From the NCBI RefSeq assembly GCF_927798115.1, contig NZ_CAKMMG010000002.1, forward strand, positions 434,001 to 498,000: 64,000 nt of DNA, written 5' to 3'. Below the pieces are notes generated by a model. The model saw only the letters and a list, made by a program, of their open reading frames with translations, did not search any database and was not told the origin of the DNA. This document shows, piece by piece, positions 9,350 to 19,937 of the stretch. A program made the position numbers and the translations under genes. This DNA is from Paenibacillus auburnensis (GTDB lineage: Bacteria > Bacillota > Bacilli > Paenibacillales > Paenibacillaceae). The stretch's first letter is position 1, and every line of letters starts with the position of its first letter.

Positions 9350-9766
9350 TCACCTTTTACTGTTAGCATCCAAAAAATTTTGCAAAATCAGGGCTGCAGC
9401 CATTTTGTCTACAATCCCTTTGCGTTTCTTCCGGCTGACGTCCCCTTCAATCAGCACCCGCTCAGCGGATACTGTCGTCAGACGCTCATCCCAAAGGTGT
9501 ACGGGTATTTCGAATTGCTCCCGCAACTGATCGGCAAACTCAATACAGATTTCACCGCGGGGTCCTACAGAGCCATTCATATTCTTTGGCAGACCAACCA
9601 CAATTTCCCCGATTTCGTACTCCTTCACCAGTTCACGGATCCGTTCGAACTCATTGCCGTTTCCGCGGCGTTCAATGGTTTCCAGAGCTTGGGCTGTCCA
9701 CCCGAAAATATCGCTTGTGGCGACTCCGATTCTACGGTCGCCGTAATCCAGACCCAGCTTCTTCAT
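9350..9766 (-). CDS. ruvX: RuvX/YqgF family Holliday junction resolvase-like nuclease
   Basis: 138 residues with an RNase H-like fold: N-terminal [15 protein letters not shown] holds the first catalytic Asp, [16 protein letters not shown] the second strand, and HLWDERLTT plus [11 protein letters not shown] the remaining acidic residues. Family members are linked to Holliday junction processing and to pre-16S rRNA 5'-end maturation (E. coli YqgF). It overlaps ireB by 4 nt (ATGA), showing tight coupling. Length and order match B. subtilis yrrK. Confidence 0.93.
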   Translation of the reverse strand: MKKLGLDYGDRRIGVATSDIFGWTAQALETIERRGNGNEFERIRELVKEYEIGEIVVGLPKNMNGSVGPRGEICIEFADQLREQFEIPVHLWDERLTTVSAERVLIEGDVSRKKRKGIVDKMAAALILQNFLDANSKR

Positions 9767-10038
9767 TTCGGATGATCCACCCGATGATTAGCCAGGTAGA
9801 AACGAACCAGTTCCTCGATCAGCTCATCACGTTCTTTTCTCCGGACCAAACTTCTCGCATTGTTGTGGCGCGGAATGTAAGCCGGATCTCCGGATAGAAG
9901 ATACCCCACGATCTGGTTGATCGGATGGTATTCTTTCTCCACCAGCGCGTCGTATACGGCGAGCAGAATTTCCTGGGAAGAAGCTTCCTTTTCGTCACCC
10001 TTCACATTGAATTTAACCGTTTTGTCCATGGAGTCCAT
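9763..10038 (-). CDS. ireB: IreB family regulatory phosphoprotein (UPF0297/YrzL)
   Basis: 91 residues beginning [16 protein letters not shown], a near-standard UPF0297 protein with the conserved [19 protein letters not shown] and [25 protein letters not shown]. In Enterococcus, IreB is phosphorylated by the kinase IreK and lowers cephalosporin resistance; the general role in Bacillota is less clear. The start at 10038 has GGAAGG 8 nt before it. It sits between alaS and ruvX as in B. subtilis. The alaS terminator upstream suggests some independent expression. Confidence 0.93.
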   Translation of the reverse strand: MDSMDKTVKFNVKGDEKEASSQEILLAVYDALVEKEYHPINQIVGYLLSGDPAYIPRHNNARSLVRRKERDELIEELVRFYLANHRVDHPK

Positions 10039-10280
10039 CTGTGACACCTTCCTTCTGCAAAATCACCCCCAGAGGGCGGCTTCGCAAAGTTGCTGCTGTA
10101 CAGCTTACTTGCTGCCTTCACTATAACATATTCATGCCCCGCCTTGGAAATCCTGCCACTAAAATAACGCTTTTTTTGGCATTTCATCTACAAAAATATA
10201 GATATTTTTGGTTTTTGAGCTATTGCGGAACCTCTCCCAAGACGAATATTCGCAAAAATACATATAGCTTGTCTTATTTT

Positions 10281-10349
10281 CAATAAAGCAGCGGCACTGA
10301 TATGAGGCTCTCAGTACCGCTGGGCTGTTTTTACATACCTGCTTTATTG
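10281..10349 (-). terminator. Nested hairpin downstream of alaS
   Basis: The alaS-ireB gap of about 350 nt holds two nested inverted repeats: outer CAATAAAGCAG (10281-10291) with CTGCTTTATTG (10339-10349), and inner 10289-10300 with 10311-10322 (one mismatch). It lies 39 nt past the alaS stop. The minus-strand tail is not a clean T run, so termination may be partial. Nothing else was recognised in the gap. Confidence 0.55.
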
Positions 10350-10387
10350 AAGCTTTAGCTGCGCATTCAGGAAGTACCCTTCTATAA

Positions 10388-13021
10388 TTAAGCCTGGGCA
10401 GCAACTAGCTCCTCGGCTTTGGCGAGAGCCTCAGCCAGCTTGGAAGCGTCTTTGCCTCCTGCTTGGGCCATATCCGGCCGTCCGCCGCCGCCGCCGCCGC
10501 ATACTGCTGCAACTTCTTTAACCAGCTTGCCGGCATGGAAGCCTTTTTTAACCAGCTCCTGCGGCACTGACACTACAAAGTTAACCTTATCATCCATCGC
10601 TGCGCCCAGTACAAGTACAGCATCCGGAAGCTTGGCTTTCAGTTCATCTGCTGTGGACCGCAGGGCATCCATATTGCCTGCCTGAACAGCAACTGCAAGC
10701 AGCTGTGTTCCGCCGCCCACCGTCTTCACGCTGCCGGTCAGCTCAGCGGCAAAGGTAGCGCTCAGCTTCGACTGAAGTGATTCGTTCTCACGGGAGATCT
10801 CACGAACCTGTGCATGCAGAGCTTCAATGCGCTTCGGCACATCGTTCAGTGAGGATTTGAGCAGCCCGGCCGATTGCTTCAGCAGATCCAGCTGGCTTTC
10901 TGTAAACTGGTAAGCATAACGTCCGGTTACCGCCTCAATCCGGCGTACCCCGGAACCAATGCCGCTTTCGCTGACCAGCTTGAAGATGCCGATCTGCGAG
11001 GTGTTCGCAACATGAATCCCGCCGCACAGCTCAAGGCTATAATCGCCGACTTGAACTACACGGACGATGTTGCCGTATTTCTCGCCGAAGAGTGCCATAG
11101 CACCCATTGCTTTAGCTTCGTCAATCGGTTTGTTCTCAATAACTACATCCAGTCCGCGCCAGATCTGCGCATTTACCCGGTGCTCAATGTCGCTCAGCTC
11201 TTCCGGCGTAATCGCGCCGAAATGCGAGAAGTCGAAGCGCAGGCGTGCACCTTCTACTAAAGAGCCGGCCTGATTAACATGACCGCCTAGTACTTCCTTA
11301 AGCGCTTTGTGCAGCAGGTGAGTGGCGGTATGGTTCTTCACAATGTCTTCACGCTGCTCACGGCTTACCTCTGCCCGGACGCTATCGCCGACCTTCAGGT
11401 CTCCGGCTTCAACAGTCACCAGGTGAACATGCTGGCCGTGCGGAGCCTTGAACAGGCCTGTGACCTTAGCAGTTACGGAACCGCCAGTCAAAAGACCGGT
11501 GTCGCTGACCTGGCCGCCGCTCTCTGCATAGAAAGGCGTAGCTTCAAGCACAACCTGGCATTCAGCGCCTTCGCTGACGACATCAACAAGTGCGCCGTCA
11601 ACCACAATTGCCAGTATTTTAGACTCTGTTACCACGTCAGTATATCCAACAAATTCGCTTTTAACCGTCAGTTCGGCAAGAGCGCCGCCCTGGATTTTCA
11701 TGCTGGCGTTGTCCTGGCGGGCTGCTCTGGCCCGGTCGCGCTGCTCCTGCATCGCTGCATCGAAGCCTTCGCGGTCTACAGTAAGTCCCTGCTCGGAAGC
11801 AAAGTCTTCTGTCAGGTCAAACGGAAAGCCGTAGGTGTCATAGAGCTTGAACGCATCTACGCCGGCAATAACGCTCAGGCCGTCGGCTTTAGCTTTGGCC
11901 GAAATTTCACCAAGGATGGCAAGTCCGTCGGACAGCGTCTCGTGGAAACGTTCCTCTTCTGTGCGGATGATTTTGGCGATATATTCGCGGTTCTCCACAA
12001 CGGACGGGTAGTACACGCCCATCACTTCGCCGACAGTTTCCGTCAACTCGTGCAGGAATGGACGGTCAAGCCCCAAAGTTTTGCCGTAACGGACAGCACG
12101 GCGGAGCAAACGGCGGATAATATAACCGCGGCCTTCATTAGAAGGAAGTACCCCATCACCAACCGCAAAGGTAACAGTACGGATATGGTCGGCGATGACC
12201 TTGAGTGCGATATCCTGTTCCAGATTATCTTTGTATTTCACTCCGGCCAGACCGGCAGTTTTCTGGATTACCGGCTGGAACAGGTCGGTGTCGAAGTTGG
12301 AATCCACATCCTGCAGAATGGATGCCAGACGCTCCAGGCCTGCACCGGTATCAATGTTCTTATTAGGAAGCGGCGTATAGCTGCCGTCCTTGTTATGGTT
12401 GAACTGGGAGAACACGAGGTTCCACACTTCCAGCCAGCGTTCATTCTCGCCGCCCGGATACATTTCAGGATCACTCATGTCGCTGCCGTAAGCTTCGCCG
12501 CGGTCATAGAATATTTCCGAGCAAGGACCGCAAGGGCCTTCACCGATATCCCAGAAGTTCTCGTCGCCCAGCTTGATGATGCGCTCAGCAGGCAGGCCAA
12601 CCTTTTCATTCCACAGCTTGAATGCTTCTTCATCCTCGGCGTACACCGTAACGGAAATGCGGTCCCCGTCGAAGCCGATCCATTCCTTGCCGGTCAGGAA
12701 CTCCCAAGCCCAGGTAATCGCTTCTTCCTTGAAATAATCGCCGATGGAGAAGTTACCCAGCATCTCGAAGAACGTATGGTGGCGGCGTGTCTTGCCTACA
12801 TTCTCAATATCATTGGTGCGGATACATTTCTGTGAGTTCGTCAGGCGGGGATTCTCAGGAATCTCCCGTCCGTCAAAGTACGCCTTCAGCGGCGCCATCC
12901 CGGCATTGATCCATAGCAGCGATGGGTCATTGTGCGGAACGAGCGAGGCGCTTGGTTCAATTTTGTGGCCTTTGCTCTCAAAAAACTGCAACCATTTGGA
13001 ACGGATTTCACTTGCTTTCAT
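10388..13021 (-). CDS. alaS: Alanyl-tRNA synthetase
   Basis: 877 residues, the normal size for bacterial AlaRS. In order: class II catalytic domain ([38 protein letters not shown]); the tRNA-recognition helical region; the editing domain with [11 protein letters not shown] and CGGIHVANT zinc-site residues; and the C-terminal DHHA1/C-Ala domain with [16 protein letters not shown]. It charges tRNA-Ala in the cytosol and clears Ser/Gly mischarging. Two adjacent ATGs (13024, 13021) follow GGGGG; 13021 gives the usual MKASEIR start. Expression is controlled by the T-box leader just upstream. Confidence 0.97.
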   Translation of the reverse strand: MKASEIRSKWLQFFESKGHKIEPSASLVPHNDPSLLWINAGMAPLKAYFDGREIPENPRLTNSQKCIRTNDIENVGKTRRHHTFFEMLGNFSIGDYFKEEAITWAWEFLTGKEWIGFDGDRISVTVYAEDEEAFKLWNEKVGLPAERIIKLGDENFWDIGEGPCGPCSEIFYDRGEAYGSDMSDPEMYPGGENERWLEVWNLVFSQFNHNKDGSYTPLPNKNIDTGAGLERLASILQDVDSNFDTDLFQPVIQKTAGLAGVKYKDNLEQDIALKVIADHIRTVTFAVGDGVLPSNEGRGYIIRRLLRRAVRYGKTLGLDRPFLHELTETVGEVMGVYYPSVVENREYIAKIIRTEEERFHETLSDGLAILGEISAKAKADGLSVIAGVDAFKLYDTYGFPFDLTEDFASEQGLTVDREGFDAAMQEQRDRARAARQDNASMKIQGGALAELTVKSEFVGYTDVVTESKILAIVVDGALVDVVSEGAECQVVLEATPFYAESGGQVSDTGLLTGGSVTAKVTGLFKAPHGQHVHLVTVEAGDLKVGDSVRAEVSREQREDIVKNHTATHLLHKALKEVLGGHVNQAGSLVEGARLRFDFSHFGAITPEELSDIEHRVNAQIWRGLDVVIENKPIDEAKAMGAMALFGEKYGNIVRVVQVGDYSLELCGGIHVANTSQIGIFKLVSESGIGSGVRRIEAVTGRYAYQFTESQLDLLKQSAGLLKSSLNDVPKRIEALHAQVREISRENESLQSKLSATFAAELTGSVKTVGGGTQLLAVAVQAGNMDALRSTADELKAKLPDAVLVLGAAMDDKVNFVVSVPQELVKKGFHAGKLVKEVAAVCGGGGGGRPDMAQAGGKDASKLAEALAKAEELVAAQA

Positions 13022-13072
13022 CATGTACAGCCCCCGTCTTATCATTAGTGCGGCATAAGTATGCCGGAAAAC

Positions 13073-13345
13073 ACAAAAACGCCCCTGAATAAATTCAGGG
13101 ACGATTATTATCGCGGTACCACCCTGGTTATCGCCTTGACCCGTGAATAAATACGGACACCTGCAGACGATCGCCTTGTCGCGGCTGTTAACGGGCGCCC
13201 CCGGCGGGATTTCCCCGCACTCCGAAATCAGCTTTCCGCCGGTCTGTCTTCCGGGTTCTCACAGCCATTACGATAAATCCCGTAACGGAACCCGTTCTCT
13301 GAGGGAGCCATGCTCCGGCGTACTCTATTTCATCAACGTTTTTTC
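13073..13345 (-). promoter_or_regulatory. T-box riboswitch leader of alaS
   Basis: On the minus strand the leader ends with the T-box bulge sequence AGGGTGGTACCGCG (13112-13125). A terminator GTCCCTGAA-TTTA-TTCAGGGGC with GTTTTTGTGTTTT (13081-13103 and beyond) follows. Stem I lies upstream with GAGTACG and CAGAGAACGGG segments. A candidate alanine specifier GCU lies at 13265-13263, within ATGGCTGTGAGAAC. Uncharged tRNA-Ala should stabilise the antiterminator and switch on alaS. The specifier call is tentative; the T-box itself is clear. Confidence 0.92.
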
Positions 13346-13461
13346 CGATGTGCATTTTAACATTTCAAGTATAGCCAGCAGTAACGGCTCTGTCAATCTT
13401 TGGCCGGAGAACTCTCTATTTTTCGCCACTAAACTGCCTTAAATCTGCCGCAAAATGAATA

Positions 13462-13490
13462 TTTACAGCGTTTACATCCAGGCGTATAAT
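13462..13490 (+). promoter_or_regulatory. Sigma-A promoter of the tRNA-Pro gene
   Basis: TTTACA, a 17-nt spacer, then a perfect TATAAT (13485-13490), 18 nt before the tRNA 5' end. Confidence 0.85.
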
Positions 13491-13508
13491 TCTGATTGTT
13501 TAGAAGGG

Positions 13509-13582
13509 CGAGACGTGGCTCAGCTTGGTAGAGCGCTTGCTTCGGGAGCAAGAGGTCGCAGGTTCAAATCCTGTCGTCTCGA
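13509..13582 (+). tRNA. tRNA-Pro (anticodon CGG)
   Basis: A 74-nt cloverleaf. The acceptor arms CGAGACG (13509-13515) and CGTCTCG (13575-13581) pair, with discriminator A. The D arm is GGCTCAGCTTGGTAGAGC. The anticodon stem CTTGC/GCAAG closes the loop TTCGGGA with anticodon CGG at 13543-13545, and the T arm is GCAGGTTCAAATCCTGTC. It reads CCG proline codons. The 3' CCA is not encoded and must be added. It is a single gene with its own promoter and terminator. Confidence 0.97.
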
Positions 13583-13592
13583 TAATAAATAA

Positions 13593-13637
13593 ACAGCCAT
13601 CTGCCGGAACTCTGTCCGGCGGATGGCTGTTTTATTT
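13593..13637. terminator. Bidirectional terminator between tRNA-Pro and the xylanase gene
   Basis: A 15-bp stem (13593-13607 with 13616-13630, one wobble) has TTTTATTTT on the plus side and a TTTATTTATTA tail on the minus side. It serves the tRNA and the convergent xylanase gene. Confidence 0.88.
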
Positions 13638-13662
13638 TCACTAGATCACGTAAGCGAAACGT

Positions 13663-16600
13663 CTATTCCAATCCCCAAATCCGGTACACAATCACGGCCG
13701 CTTCGGCGCGGGTGACTGTGTCTCCCGGTGCCAGCTTGCCGTTCTTGCCGGTGACAACACCGGCTTTAACCAACAAGGATACGCTGTCGGCAGCATAAGC
13801 TGATACCTTTTCTGCATCCGCGTAAGCATCCAGACTTCCGCTGCCAGAGGTTTCTTTGCCAGCTGCGGCCAGTGCACGTGCTGCGATGACCATCATTTCC
13901 TGACGGGAGACCGGGCTGTCCGGCCGGAAGGAGTTGTCAGCATAGCCGTTTACGATGCCCAACTGCTGCGCGATAGCCAGTTCATTGCTGTAATAAGCAT
14001 CTGCCGGGATATCGGTGAAGCCCGCACCAGCTTGCCCTTTACCCTTCAGTTCAAGAGCTCTTACAAGCAGTGTGATGAAATCTGCACGCTTTATAGATGA
14101 AGCTGGGGAGAAGCTGTTCTCAGCAGTGCCCTGAACAATCCCCCGGGCGGCCATGGCGCTGATCGCGTCTTGAGCCCAAGACAGATTCTCCAGGTCTGAG
14201 AAGCTTACCGGCTTATAGGCTACCGCATAGGTACCGGATTGCGCGGCATGGAATACTAGTGATCCGCTAGCTGCGTCATAACGGCTATTCGGAATTGCTG
14301 TCAAACTTCCTTTGCTGTCGATCTGACCTGCCACAAGTGAACCCTTATTGCCAAGCTGGGCTGCTGCCGGGGTATAAGGAATGGAGATCTTTAAGGACAT
14401 ATCCGGACTGCTCAAGGCTATGGCTTTGCCGCCGGCAGTCAGGCTCAGTCCAATTACCGGACCTTGGCCAATGACACTGCGGGCTGCCGCATCAAGATTA
14501 TCCGTGGAAGCTTGCTGTATACGGACGGATACTACCTCAGTGTCTGCTGTAACACCGGACAGTATGTTACTTGGAAGCTCCATCGTTCCTAGGTCTGTCT
14601 TTATCAGCAGCATGAGGTTTTGCTGTCCCTTTAAATTTTGAGCAGGCAGTTGAACTTCATAGGAGGCTGCGCCTGTCTGCTTCGGCAGGTCGATCACGAT
14701 GTGTTTTTTACCGTCTGCTGCCGGAACAGCCTGTTCAAGCGCCTTTTTCATATGATCGCCCGAAACTGCTGCTTTTGCTGCCCCGCCTTCCGTCTTCACC
14801 GGCGGTTTGATTGTAACGATTCCGTCTTTGCTCTCAACGGTTACTGGCTGCGGAGTAGATGCGCTGCTGCTGCCGCCGGGTAACGCTGCTGATGTCGGTG
14901 TTGGCGTTGGTGTTGGTGTTGGTGTTGCTGTCGGTGTCGGTGTTGGTGTTGCTGTCGGTGTTGGTGTTGGTTCCGAACTTACCTTTTTACCCGAGAGGGT
15001 AAGCACGCCGTATATAGAAGTATCCTGATAGCCGTTGCCGGTCGTATCATTCCATGCGGCAACACTCTGCCGAGCGCCGTCTTTGGCGTCATTGATCTGG
15101 ATGTCGAAGCCGATCTTCTTATCATTAGCTGCCGAAACTTTGTTTAGCGGAAGCTTAACTTCAACCGTGTAGTTTGTTCCGGATACCTTAGTTGCCGATT
15201 CAAAGCCTGCAGCAATACCCGGCGGATTAAAGGTCGTTTCATTGTCATAATTGACGCGGAACTGCCCGTCATCGTCCTGATAGAACGAGGTTTTGGCATT
15301 ATTCTGATCCAGGAAAATTTCAACGGAATCCTGCTCCCATGCATTGGGGCTGCCTTTATCGAGCTGTGCATCGCTGACCTGAATCAGCACATACAGGTTC
15401 TGATCATCCCAGAGGGTCTTAGCGACTCCCGTTGCTCCTTGCCAAGCCAGCTGATAACGGTTAACCTGCAGCTCGGATGCATTGCTCCATAGCGCATCAA
15501 CCGTTCCATCCACTTTTGGAGAGCCATAGACTGCAGTGGAGACATTGGCATCGGTAGTATCCGGCTGGTGCTCTGCCATAAATTTAACAGGATCGATAAC
15601 TCCGTAGTAAGCCGGTTTGGCCTGAAGACTCTTATCGAACAACAGCGGATTGGAAGAGGCTCTCCAGCTCGTATTGTCATCCATGCCCCAGAACGTAATT
15701 CTGGCAATATTGGCGGAATGAGCTTTATACAGATCCATTAATTGTGCGTACAGATAACCCTGGGCATCCGCGAGCTTGTCAGACAGCTGATAGTTGCTTC
15801 CAGCCTGAATATCGAGCTCAGTGATGCTTACCTCTACACCAAGGGAAATAAACTTTTCCAGAGACAATTTAACATTGTCGGGATTCGTATTAATGCTGTA
15901 GTGCGACTGCATGCCGACACCGTCGATGAGGAGCTTGCCGGGATGTGTAAGGGCATACCTATCATTGATCGTTTTGACCATGTTATAGATAGCCTGTGCT
16001 TTATTCTGGTTATCTTCGTTGTAATCGTTATAATACAGCTTGATATCCCAATCCGGATGGGCGTCCAGCACACCCCTGGCTGCCAGGAAGGCTTGCTCGA
16101 CATAGTCTGCTCCAATTGCATTCTTCCAAGGAGACTGGCGCAGCGAGGTTTCCCAATCGGTCGGATTTGGCGGATTATCATTCATGGCTTCGTTCACAAC
16201 ATCCCAGGAGATTACCTTATCCCCGAAATGCTCCATGACCGTTTGGATATGGGTCCGCAAATTGACGAGCGCCTCGTCCCGTCCCAGTGCTGTCGTATTC
16301 CCTTCGGCATCTGTGGCTGTATTCATCCACGCCGGAGACTGCTGATGCCATACCAGCACATGCCCGTGCATCTGCATACCTTCAGCCAGAACCTTATCAA
16401 CCATGGCATCGGCGGCGTCAAAAGTAAAATTCCCCTTTGTCGGCTGAAGCGCATCCGGTTTCATGGCATTGCCGGCGGTTGCAACGTTGTGATGCATTTT
16501 GAGCAGCTCCAGCCGGACCCCTTCCAGATCCTCCGCGGTAATTGCATTGCCGATCAGAAAATCGTTCTGATAAGCCGCTTTTACAGGAACCAGATCCTTT

Positions 16601-17679
16601 TGGATGGCAACAGGGCCAGTGCCGGTCGGCTCAAAGCTGATATCGTCGATATAAAAGGAGGCTGCGGCGTTATTCGAACTTTCAATATAGATCGTGAGAT
16701 ATTCGCCGCCCACACTGTTATAGCGGTAGCTTCCCTCGAATTTCACCCAGCCGTCGGCGGCATTGATGGTCTTAGGGGAAAGCGCCACGTAATTGGCACT
16801 GCTTCCATTGCCGACCTGTGTCGAGAGCTGAAGCTGCGCGCTTGCCGGGTCAATCAGCTTCACCCAGGCTGAAATTTTATATTCACTGCCCTTATCCACA
16901 TATTTCTCAACACGCAGTGAAGGTCCGTGCCAGGTTGAGGTTCTGCCTTCCACCTTCAGCGCATAGGAGCCCTCTCCGGTATGATTGTCTTCATTTGTGA
17001 TACTCAGCGTTTCAGTTCCAGCTCTGCCTATGAAGCCGCCAGCAGTCTGATCTTCAAAGGTAATTGTACTGAACGGTATTGCCGGTTCTCTGGCCGGCTC
17101 TTCTCCAACATCTGTGGTTACCTTCTCGGTAAAAAGAATGTCTCCGATATAGAACGGCACAGCCGCTCCGGCACTGTTGGAATTAATACGCAAAGCCTGA
17201 TCCTTGCTTGTATCCACGGTGAATTCTTTGGTCAGCGTGACCGCTTTCCCGGCTTCATAAGCTGCTTCCGCATAATTTCCATAGCTGTTTACAGTTTGAA
17301 GCGCCGCCTTTGCACCGTCAGGCAGACTCACATTTGCATCAACATAGACAATGGAAGTCACCGTGTACGTTTTCCCGTTTTCGAGGCCGAGATCGCTGAA
17401 TTTGAAATCCGCTGCATCCCAGTTGTTCACTCTGTTATTTACGTATATAGCCGCACCGTCGGCATTGCCGTCAAAAGCTTTACCGGTGACTGCTGCAAGA
17501 CTTGCCCCTCCTGAGTTGACTGCTTTTCCTGCCCCGCCCGCAAAGGTTTCATGATACACCGTTCGGGTCTCTTCCTGGCCCGTTTCAGCTGCCCGGGCAA
17601 CCGGAGCAATCCTGCCTAACGGAAGCAGCAGACTGGCCGCCAATACGGCGGAGAAAATTTTTTTAACCATTCTACTCAT
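13663..17679 (-). CDS. Modular GH10 endo-1,4-beta-xylanase with CBM and SLH domains
   Basis: A secreted 1338-residue enzyme. Signal peptide ~1-30; two CBM22-like modules (~35-190 and ~203-351); GH10 catalytic domain (~360-700) with acid/base Glu in [10 protein letters not shown] (~495) and nucleophile Glu in ITELDIQ (~620); CBM9-like module (~706-893); Pro-Thr linker of PTPTPTAT type (~895-930); a domain without a clear family; and three SLH domains (~1153-1338) that bind wall polysaccharide. It cuts xylan at the cell surface. The start at 17679 is chosen because GAGGAG lies 8 nt before it. A cre box and a promoter precede it; the tRNA-side terminator follows it. It seems monocistronic. Confidence 0.95.
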   Translation of the reverse strand: MSRMVKKIFSAVLAASLLLPLGRIAPVARAAETGQEETRTVYHETFAGGAGKAVNSGGASLAAVTGKAFDGNADGAAIYVNNRVNNWDAADFKFSDLGLENGKTYTVTSIVYVDANVSLPDGAKAALQTVNSYGNYAEAAYEAGKAVTLTKEFTVDTSKDQALRINSNSAGAAVPFYIGDILFTEKVTTDVGEEPAREPAIPFSTITFEDQTAGGFIGRAGTETLSITNEDNHTGEGSYALKVEGRTSTWHGPSLRVEKYVDKGSEYKISAWVKLIDPASAQLQLSTQVGNGSSANYVALSPKTINAADGWVKFEGSYRYNSVGGEYLTIYIESSNNAAASFYIDDISFEPTGTGPVAIQKDLVPVKAAYQNDFLIGNAITAEDLEGVRLELLKMHHNVATAGNAMKPDALQPTKGNFTFDAADAMVDKVLAEGMQMHGHVLVWHQQSPAWMNTATDAEGNTTALGRDEALVNLRTHIQTVMEHFGDKVISWDVVNEAMNDNPPNPTDWETSLRQSPWKNAIGADYVEQAFLAARGVLDAHPDWDIKLYYNDYNEDNQNKAQAIYNMVKTINDRYALTHPGKLLIDGVGMQSHYSINTNPDNVKLSLEKFISLGVEVSITELDIQAGSNYQLSDKLADAQGYLYAQLMDLYKAHSANIARITFWGMDDNTSWRASSNPLLFDKSLQAKPAYYGVIDPVKFMAEHQPDTTDANVSTAVYGSPKVDGTVDALWSNASELQVNRYQLAWQGATGVAKTLWDDQNLYVLIQVSDAQLDKGSPNAWEQDSVEIFLDQNNAKTSFYQDDDGQFRVNYDNETTFNPPGIAAGFESATKVSGTNYTVEVKLPLNKVSAANDKKIGFDIQINDAKDGARQSVAAWNDTTGNGYQDTSIYGVLTLSGKKVSSEPTPTPTATPTPTPTATPTPTPTPTPTSAALPGGSSSASTPQPVTVESKDGIVTIKPPVKTEGGAAKAAVSGDHMKKALEQAVPAADGKKHIVIDLPKQTGAASYEVQLPAQNLKGQQNLMLLIKTDLGTMELPSNILSGVTADTEVVSVRIQQASTDNLDAAARSVIGQGPVIGLSLTAGGKAIALSSPDMSLKISIPYTPAAAQLGNKGSLVAGQIDSKGSLTAIPNSRYDAASGSLVFHAAQSGTYAVAYKPVSFSDLENLSWAQDAISAMAARGIVQGTAENSFSPASSIKRADFITLLVRALELKGKGQAGAGFTDIPADAYYSNELAIAQQLGIVNGYADNSFRPDSPVSRQEMMVIAARALAAAGKETSGSGSLDAYADAEKVSAYAADSVSLLVKAGVVTGKNGKLAPGDTVTRAEAAVIVYRIWGLE

Positions 17680-17715
17680 GCATTGCACTCCTCTGTTATA
17701 CATTTTGGGTCAACA

Positions 17716-17729
17716 ATTAAGCGCTTACA
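17716..17729 (-). promoter_or_regulatory. cre (CcpA) box of the xylanase gene
   Basis: TGTAAGCGCTTAAT on the minus strand matches 13 of 14 cre consensus positions, with a perfect AAGCGCTT core. It lies 37 bp before the xylanase start and downstream of the predicted promoter, a position that gives roadblock repression by CcpA. Confidence 0.75.
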
Positions 17730-17762
17730 AGTTCAGGAACACAGCCCCCTTTCTCAATGCAA

Positions 17763-17791
17763 ATCGTAGCATAATCAAAAAAGTGCGTCAT
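17763..17791 (-). promoter_or_regulatory. Candidate promoter of the xylanase gene
   Basis: Minus-strand ATGACG (17791-17786), a 17-nt spacer and TACGAT (17768-17763) resemble sigma-A -35 and -10 boxes. The -35 is weak. Confidence 0.45.
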
Positions 17792-17857
17792 TCACAGAAT
17801 TAAAGGTATTACCGTACTTTTTATATCATTTCGTGGGATATACCTCGGACATACAAA

Positions 17858-17892
17858 CAGCCAATCACCGTTCGTTCCGGCAACTGGCTGGG
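17858..17892 (-). terminator. Hairpin after the serine hydrolase gene
   Basis: Minus-strand CAGCCAGTTGCCGG / CGGTGATTGGCTG stem with internal mismatches, followed by TTTGT, about 20 nt past the stop. Confidence 0.5.
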
Positions 17893-17912
17893 TATGTATC
17901 TGACTTATGTGC

Positions 17913-19793
17913 TTAATAGTACAAATCCCAGCCGATGATAATAGCACTGAATAACAGCGCTGAGACTCCCGACAGTATGTACATGATCTTGCTTACTTTA
18001 CCCGCTTCTATACTCCGCAGCTTCATCATAAGCAGCATTATATAACCTGCAGTAAGTACCACATAGGCGATGTTCCCGATAAGATGAATGCGGATGGCAG
18101 AATAGGTAGTGTAGTTCAGAGTTCGGTACCCAAGAATGATGGTATTCACTATAAAAGCAAGTCCGGCAATGTTCATCCATAGATAGTATTTGTTAAAACC
18201 GGATGACGGCTTAGCGGCTCTCCTGAATCTGGTGATGATCCATCGGACGAATCCGCTAATCATGGCAAGCATGATCAATAACGCTCCGAGGCCCACAGCT
18301 ATCAGAGATATCCCGGTTCTTTGTGCAGCCAGGCCAGTAAGCGGAAAGGAATCAAAATACGGATTTGAAACCTTCACGACTGCTCCTTGAGCATCTCTTA
18401 CAAAATAGGCGAAGCCCGATTGCCGTACCGGAACATACACATAAGGTTCAATCTGTTTATAGGGCGTATCATTATAGTCAATGATATTCCTGTTGACCGA
18501 AACAATCTTCATTGTACTGAGATATCCCAGCAATTTGGTGAATCCGTGAATCACCCTCCGGGCGGACTGATATTCCCCCTCTACCTGCACACTATCCGGA
18601 AGGTCCATGCCAGAAGCCTGGGGTTTGTAGGTGCCAAACACCCTATCGGTAAGGCCTGCGCAGTATTCCCATTCATTGTACTGGTTGGTCATCACGACCA
18701 TTCCGAACCCGGAAGCCGGATCTATCGTAAACTTGCTGGAAAAGCCAAGGGTATTCCCCCCATGCTCCAAAGCAGGGACCGTGTGATTCACCTCAAAGAA
18801 ACCGTGGGCAATTCTCGGAATATCCGTTCCCTCGTAATTCAGGCTCGGGGATAGCATCTCTTTTAAAACGGTATCACTGCGGAATAATGGACTCGTAGTT
18901 CCTGCGGCCGGCATCAGTGCGGCCAGAAACTTTGCGGCATCACCAGCGGTTCCAGTAGCACTTCCTGCTGGATATATACCGATGAATCCTCTATTCTTCT
19001 TGATCAGCTTCAGCTTTGTGGTATAGCCTTGAATCTTGTTTCTCGCGGCATAGACTGCCTCATTATCCCGCTGGGCCGGATGAATAGAGGTATGTTCCAT
19101 CCCCAGCACATCGAAAATATGCTCTTTCACATAGGTATAGAATGGCTGGCCGCTCTGCAGCTCCACAAGGTAGGCAGCCAAAGCCGCACCATAATTGGAA
19201 TAGGCTACTACATTACCCGGTTCATAGACCTGCCGGGGTTCAAAGAGGGCCAGCGCCTCTCCTAACTCAGGGACATCCTCCTCTGCAAAATAGAACAAAT
19301 CCGTAGCCCGTTCCTGCCAGCCAGCATTATGATGCATCAGGTTCAGCAACGTAATCGGCTGATCATACTTTAATTTTTGGAAAAAACCTTTAGGCAGATA
19401 TTCACGGATATCCTGGTGCAAATCCAGTTTCCCCTGCTCCACCAGCTGCATCACACTGGTCCAGACCAGCAGCTTGGAGCACGATCCCCATTCAAACACA
19501 GTACCTGTATCAGCTGCTGTCTCATGTTCGATGTCCGCGAATCCATATGCTTGATTGAAGACGGTCTCGCCATTATTAACAACTGCAACAGATACAGCGG
19601 CAGTCGTCTGCCGGCGGGCGGCTACATAGGTATCAACAACCGCAGCAAGTGAAGACAGCGGGGTGCCGGAAGGAGCCGTATCTGCTCCCCTTTCAGCTGC
19701 GCGGGCTGGAACAGCCAGTAAAAGCAGCAGAATGACAACGAGCAAACTGACTGATAGCTGTTTAAGTCCTTTGTATCGGTTGTATTCTCTCAC
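17913..19793 (-). CDS. Serine hydrolase of the beta-lactamase/PBP (S12) family with membrane C-terminus
   Basis: About 626 residues. The N-terminal signal or anchor helix is followed by a class C beta-lactamase-like domain: SxxK in GSCSKLLVW, YxN in AYSNYGAAL, and HGG in LEHGGNTLGF in place of KTG. The last ~130 residues hold four to five hydrophobic helices (SLIAVGLGALLIMLAMI, LWMNIAGLAFIVNTIIL and others). Family members are D-amino peptidases, esterases or regulators rather than true beta-lactamases. GTG at 19793, 9 nt after GGAGGG, is a better start than the TTG at 19799. Single gene between the xylanase and phosphoketolase genes. Substrate unknown. Confidence 0.85.
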   Translation of the reverse strand: MREYNRYKGLKQLSVSLLVVILLLLLAVPARAAERGADTAPSGTPLSSLAAVVDTYVAARRQTTAAVSVAVVNNGETVFNQAYGFADIEHETAADTGTVFEWGSCSKLLVWTSVMQLVEQGKLDLHQDIREYLPKGFFQKLKYDQPITLLNLMHHNAGWQERATDLFYFAEEDVPELGEALALFEPRQVYEPGNVVAYSNYGAALAAYLVELQSGQPFYTYVKEHIFDVLGMEHTSIHPAQRDNEAVYAARNKIQGYTTKLKLIKKNRGFIGIYPAGSATGTAGDAAKFLAALMPAAGTTSPLFRSDTVLKEMLSPSLNYEGTDIPRIAHGFFEVNHTVPALEHGGNTLGFSSKFTIDPASGFGMVVMTNQYNEWEYCAGLTDRVFGTYKPQASGMDLPDSVQVEGEYQSARRVIHGFTKLLGYLSTMKIVSVNRNIIDYNDTPYKQIEPYVYVPVRQSGFAYFVRDAQGAVVKVSNPYFDSFPLTGLAAQRTGISLIAVGLGALLIMLAMISGFVRWIITRFRRAAKPSSGFNKYYLWMNIAGLAFIVNTIILGYRTLNYTTYSAIRIHLIGNIAYVVLTAGYIMLLMMKLRSIEAGKVSKIMYILSGVSALLFSAIIIGWDLYY

Positions 19794-19890
19794 TTGCAAA
19801 TTCCCTCCACGAATACGAGTGCTTTCAAATATTTACATCTATTTTCCACAAAGTTACATTAAAACCCTTCTATTCAAACCGGAGAACATC

Positions 19891-19924
19891 AAAAAAAGCC
19901 TGCCCCCATCATTCAGGAGCAGGC
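19891..19924 (-). terminator. Terminator of the phosphoketolase gene
   Basis: Minus-strand GCCTGCTCC...GGGGGCAGGC stem followed by seven Ts, directly after the stop. Confidence 0.88.
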
Positions 19925-19937
19925 ACTTGCCTTAGAA

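Noticed and set aside
11309..12835. 508-codon plus-strand ORF
   Set aside because: It lies fully antisense to alaS, has no ribosome site and no recognisable domain; it is a shadow of the codon pattern.
14895..14980. GTTGGT-type microsatellite as a DNA repeat element
   Set aside because: It encodes the Pro-Thr linker of the xylanase, a normal feature of modular glycosidases.
15742..16872. 376-codon plus-strand ORF
   Set aside because: Antisense to the xylanase catalytic domain, without domain or ribosome site.
17913..19793. Acquired beta-lactamase resistance gene
   Set aside because: The fold is shared by peptidases and esterases, it carries a membrane domain, and there is no mobile-element context.
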